The translations under genes were made by a program, and so were the position numbers. Positions 61,077-64,000 of a stretch of DNA of 64,000 nt are shown here, in pieces; positions within the stretch are counted from its first letter, which is position 1, and every line of letters starts with the position of its first letter. Under the pieces are notes generated by a model. The model ran no database searches, was not told the origin of the DNA, and was given only the letters and a program-made list of their open reading frames with translations. The DNA comes from Dyella sp. OK004. Lineage in GTDB: Bacteria > Pseudomonadota > Gammaproteobacteria > Xanthomonadales > Rhodanobacteraceae. The stretch lies in NCBI RefSeq assembly GCF_900114495.1, contig NZ_FOZI01000001.1:1321469-1385468 (forward strand), read 5' to 3'.

Positions 61077-62449
61077 CCCGCAAGCTACGGCGCCACACGT
61101 TCCTGCGCGCGCGCCGCCACGCACTGCACGCGCTCGCCTGGGCTTGTGTCGGGATGACGATCGCGCTCGCCTCCGGCTGTGCGGATTCCAGTGCGTCGTC
61201 GCGTGAGCTGACGTTCTGGACCGTTGGCCGCGAAGGCGAGGCCGTCGCCAAGCTGCTGCCGGATTTTGAGCGCGAACATCCCGGCGTCCACGTCAAGCTG
61301 CAGCAGCTGCCGCTATCCGCTGCGCACCAGAAGTTGCTGACGGCCATCGCCGGCAGCTCCACACCGGATATCACCCAACTGGGCAATACCTGGATCCCGG
61401 AGCTGGCGGCGCTGGATGCATTGGAACCGCTGCAGGCACGCGTCGCCGCATCGAAAGTCATCCAGCCATCCGATTACTTCGCCAACATCTGGGCCACCAA
61501 CCAGATCGACGGCACGCTGTACGGCGTACCCTGGTATGTGGACGCACGCCTGCTGTTCTATCGCGGCGACCTGCTCAAGCAGGCTGGCTTCAATGCGCCC
61601 CCGCGCGACTGGGCCGAATGGCGACGTATGCTCGCCGCGCTGAGTCATCCCGAACGTGGCACCTATGGCGCCCTGCTGCCCACCAACGAGTTCGAGCAGT
61701 TGCTGGTGCTGGCGCTGCAACAGCCTGAACCCGTGTTGCGCGACGACAATCGCTACGGCAATTTCCGCAGCGAGGGCTTCAAGCGCGCGCTGGCCTTTTA
61801 CGTGGATACGTTCAAGCAACGCCAGGCGCCGGCTATCACCAATGTCGAAGCCGGCAACCCGTGGACCGAATTCGGCCGCGGCGTGTACGCCTTCTATTTC
61901 TCCGGGCCGTGGAATATCGGTGAGTTCCGCAAGCGCCTGCCCGCCTCGCAGCAGGGCGACTGGAACACGGCACCGATGCCCGGTCCAGATGGCCCCGGCG
62001 CCTCCAACGCGGGCGGTTCCAGCCTGGTGATTTTCCGGCGCTCGCCGCACAAGGACGAGGCCTGGCAGTTGATCGAATTTCTGTCGCGCCCCGAGATCCA
62101 GCAGCGCTTCTACGACCTGCTCGGCGACATGCCGCCGCGCCGTGCCTCCTGGGAAAGCGGCGCACTACGCGACGATCCCAAGGCGCGCGCCTTCCGTGAG
62201 CAGTTCGAGCGGGTCAAGCCGACACCGCCGATTCCCGAGTGGGAGCGCATCGTGACCGAAATGCAGCTGGTCGCGGCACAAGCTGTGCATGGCGAACTGA
62301 GCATCGACCAGGCCGCGGCGGAGATCGACCGAAGAGCCGACTTGATCCTGGAAAAGCGCCGCTGGATGCTGGAATCAGCTGCGGCCATCCATGGCCGCAC
62401 CTCTCAACAAGACCGCGCGCACCCGAGCGACCGGAGTCGCCAGCCATGA
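61073..62449 (+). CDS. Sugar ABC transporter solute-binding lipoprotein
   Basis: A 458-residue extracellular sugar-binding protein (cluster MalE/UgpB-like). Translation is coupled to the glucanase (ATGA overlap). The N-terminal stretch is basic and the lipobox is LASGC (about residue 36). The binding fold shows ELTFWTVGREGEAVAKLLPD, TPDITQLGNTWIPELAALDA, VPWYVDARLLFYR and FYFSGPWNIGEFRKR. It would capture oligosaccharides produced by the glucanase and hand them to the permeases encoded next. The stop TGA overlaps the next ATG by 4 bases. Confidence 0.93.
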   Translation: MTRKLRRHTFLRARRHALHALAWACVGMTIALASGCADSSASSRELTFWTVGREGEAVAKLLPDFEREHPGVHVKLQQLPLSAAHQKLLTAIAGSSTPDITQLGNTWIPELAALDALEPLQARVAASKVIQPSDYFANIWATNQIDGTLYGVPWYVDARLLFYRGDLLKQAGFNAPPRDWAEWRRMLAALSHPERGTYGALLPTNEFEQLLVLALQQPEPVLRDDNRYGNFRSEGFKRALAFYVDTFKQRQAPAITNVEAGNPWTEFGRGVYAFYFSGPWNIGEFRKRLPASQQGDWNTAPMPGPDGPGASNAGGSSLVIFRRSPHKDEAWQLIEFLSRPEIQQRFYDLLGDMPPRRASWESGALRDDPKARAFREQFERVKPTPPIPEWERIVTEMQLVAAQAVHGELSIDQAAAEIDRRADLILEKRRWMLESAAAIHGRTSQQDRAHPSDRSRQP

Positions 62450-63324
62450 ACCCGCAACGCGCCGCCTGGCTCTTTCTCACCCCGGCTTTGCTGGTGCTTG
62501 GCCTGTTCTTTCTGTTGCCGGTGATTGCGGCTTTCGTACTTAGCCTCACCGATTACGACCTTTACGCGCTGGCTGATATCCGCAACCTGCGTTTCGTGGC
62601 ACTGGGCAATTATTGGGAGCTACTGCACCGGCCCCTGTTCTGGTCGGCGCTGGGACACACGCTGTGCTTCGTCGCCATCGGCGTGCCGCTGTCCATCGTC
62701 ACCTCGCTGGGCGCAGCAATGCTGCTCAACTCGCCGCTGGCGCGCATGAAGCCGCTGTTTCGCACCGCGCTGTTCGCACCGGTGGTGACTACGGTAGTCG
62801 CGGTGGCGGTGATCTGGCGCTATCTGTTCAACACGAAATACGGCCTCGCCAACTACGTGCTCGGCGGCATCGGCATCCATCCGGTGGACTGGCTGGGCGA
62901 CCCGCACTGGGCGATGCCCACCATCATCCTGTTCGCGGTGTGGAAGAACTTTGGCTACAACATGATCATCTTCCTCGCCGGCCTGCAGGCGATTCCCGCC
63001 GATCTCTACGAAGCGGCGCGCATCGACGGCGCTTCCGCGCTACGGCAGTTCCGCCACATCACCTTGCCGATGCTCGGGCCCACCTTGCTGATGGTCAGCA
63101 TCCTCACCGTGTCGGGTTACTTCCAGCTGTTCGCCGAGCCTTATGTGATGACCGAGGGCGGCCCGCTGCAAAGCACAGTGAGCGTGCTCTACCTGATGTA
63201 CGAAGAAGGCTTCAAATGGTGGAATCTCGGCTCCGCATCGGCCGTGGCCTTCCTGCTGTTCATGATCATGTTCGCGGTGACCGCGGCAATGCTGCGTGTA
63301 TCGAAGCGCGGAGGTGAGGCATGA
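62446..63324 (+). CDS. Sugar ABC transporter permease (MalF/UgpA-like)
   Basis: A 292-residue inner-membrane permease with six helices. The start ATG at 62446 (MNPQRAAWLFLTPALLVLGL) overlaps the preceding stop; the frame is open farther upstream but only inside the previous gene. The cytoplasmic EAA loop that docks the ATPase is YEAARIDGASALRQFRHITL, with PMLGPTLLM after it. It forms a heterodimer with the next gene's product. No ATPase gene is visible before the window end; it may be encoded elsewhere or farther on. Confidence 0.93.
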   Translation: MNPQRAAWLFLTPALLVLGLFFLLPVIAAFVLSLTDYDLYALADIRNLRFVALGNYWELLHRPLFWSALGHTLCFVAIGVPLSIVTSLGAAMLLNSPLARMKPLFRTALFAPVVTTVVAVAVIWRYLFNTKYGLANYVLGGIGIHPVDWLGDPHWAMPTIILFAVWKNFGYNMIIFLAGLQAIPADLYEAARIDGASALRQFRHITLPMLGPTLLMVSILTVSGYFQLFAEPYVMTEGGPLQSTVSVLYLMYEEGFKWWNLGSASAVAFLLFMIMFAVTAAMLRVSKRGGEA

Positions 63325-64000
63325 GCCCGCGGCTTGCCAAGGCCACCATCAACGGTCTGCTGATCGGCGGCTCGGCGATTGCGCTGTTTCCGCTGCTGTG
63401 GATGCTGTCGGTATCGTTCATGCAGCCGGGCGAAGCCAGCTCGCTGCCACCGCCGCTGCTGCCCGCGCATCCCACCTGGAACAACTATCACGAGCTGTTC
63501 GCGCGGGCTGGCATGGGTCGCTATCTGCTCAACAGTCTGCTGGTGTCCACCGCGATCACCTTGCTGTCGCTGGCCTTCAACCTGATGGCTGGCTATGCCT
63601 TCGCCAAGCTGCGTTTCGCCGGGCGCGAGCGTCTGTTCCAGGCGTTGCTTGGCGGCCTGGTGATTCCGGCACAGGTGGCGATGCTGCCGCTGTTCCTGCT
63701 GTTGAAGTATCTCGGCCTGGTGAACAGCTACGCGGCCGTAGTGGTGCCGGCGATGGCGACCATCTTCGGCATCTTCCTGGTGCGACAGTACGCGCGCGGC
63801 ATTCCCGATGATTTGATGGAAGCGGCGCGCATCGACGGTGCCGGCGAGCTGCGCATTTTTGTGCAGATCGTGTTGCCGCTGCTGAAGCCGATCATGGTGA
63901 CGCTAGCGATCTTCACCTTTCTCGCCGCATGGAACGATTTCATGTGGCCGCTGATTGCGCTGACTGGGCAGGAGCATTACACGCTGCCCATCGCACTGGC
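63321..64000 (+). CDS. Sugar ABC transporter permease (MalG/UgpE-like), truncated by window end
   Basis: The first 226 codons of an inner-membrane permease of the CUT1 family. It starts at ATG 63321 (MSPRLAKATINGLLIGGSAI), overlapping the previous stop by 4 bases. It carries NSLLVSTAITLLSLAFNLMA and the EAA loop DDLMEAARIDGAGELRIFVQ, with LPLLKPIMVTLAIFTFLAAW following. It pairs with the preceding permease. The C-terminus lies outside the window. Confidence 0.92.
   Translation, partial: MSPRLAKATINGLLIGGSAIALFPLLWMLSVSFMQPGEASSLPPPLLPAHPTWNNYHELFARAGMGRYLLNSLLVSTAITLLSLAFNLMAGYAFAKLRFAGRERLFQALLGGLVIPAQVAMLPLFLLLKYLGLVNSYAAVVVPAMATIFGIFLVRQYARGIPDDLMEAARIDGAGELRIFVQIVLPLLKPIMVTLAIFTFLAAWNDFMWPLIALTGQEHYTLPIAL

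Noticed and set aside
62239-62445. Upstream extension of the first permease reading frame
   Set aside because: It lies wholly inside the binding-protein gene; the coupled ATG at 62446 gives the normal permease N-terminus.
1-64000. CRISPR arrays, tRNA, rRNA, prophage or toxin-antitoxin modules
   Set aside because: No regularly spaced repeats, tRNA-like cloverleafs, phage structural genes or paired small toxin/antitoxin genes were recognised.

Overview
The window is high-GC chromosomal DNA of a gammaproteobacterium, most likely a Xanthomonadales member of the Rhodanobacteraceae/Xanthomonadaceae type (Dyella, Luteibacter or Rhodanobacter-like). This is inferred from the many TonB-dependent receptors, the algZ-algR-hemC order, rsmG-parA-parB, the prolyl-oligopeptidase and DUF families present, and the GC-rich intergenic hairpin repeats. 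No phage, plasmid, CRISPR array, rRNA or tRNA was recognised.

Layout. 1-208: tail of a GntR/UTRA regulator, then a MITE-like repeat. 765-13740: outer-membrane receptor block with one TonB receptor, two Oar-like receptors with a carboxypeptidase-type N-terminal domain, a cysteine-rich exported peptide in operon with one of them, a chimeric IS30/receptor remnant between the two, and a cobalamin-riboswitch-controlled btuB. 13741-20881: repeat-rich spacer and two tandem MdtB/MdtC-like RND pumps with no adaptor or outer-membrane partner. 20885-27509 (minus strand): DUF3617 protein, AcpA-like phosphoesterase, Tat-exported multicopper oxidase, MATE exporter and DUF2239 protein. 27730-28254: PagL-like lipid A deacylase. 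28321-33643 (minus strand): tripartite EmrAB-type efflux operon (outer-membrane factor, EmrA, EmrB) headed by a MarR regulator and a small protein. 33810-42979: AraC regulator, small AT-hook-like protein, a D-amino-acid-oxidase-like enzyme that looks circularly permuted, DinB-like protein, class C beta-lactamase-fold hydrolase, GNAT, S9 peptidase, carboxylesterase. 43037-46541: LytS-type kinase/LytTR regulator (AlgZ/AlgR-like) and hemC. 46684-51887: DUF481 protein, membrane protein, WYL regulator, patatin, DUF488, GT2. 52003-54431: parB, parA, rsmG (often near the chromosome origin). 54591-55049: short SPFH-like protein. 55410-64000: sugar-utilisation locus: LacI repressor, Oar-like TonB receptor, GH144-like glucanase, and an ABC sugar importer (binding protein plus two permeases, the last cut by the window end).

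How the genes fit together. The last 9 kb reads as one catabolic module. The outer-membrane receptor and periplasmic/exported glucanase would release and import beta-glucan fragments and the ABC importer would move them inward. The LacI protein probably represses the module through GTAAACGTTTAC-type operators at 55352, 59498 and, unusually, inside the receptor gene at 57161. The emr operon and its MarR gene form a self-contained drug-efflux unit. Its marR promoter has near-consensus -35 and -10 boxes, a palindrome over the -35, and a start codon so close to the -10 that the message is probably leaderless.

The items most worth attention are the permuted D-amino-acid-oxidase-like protein, the IS30/TonB-receptor chimera, the six-cysteine peptide tied to an Oar-like receptor, and the set of palindromic operators upstream of several genes.
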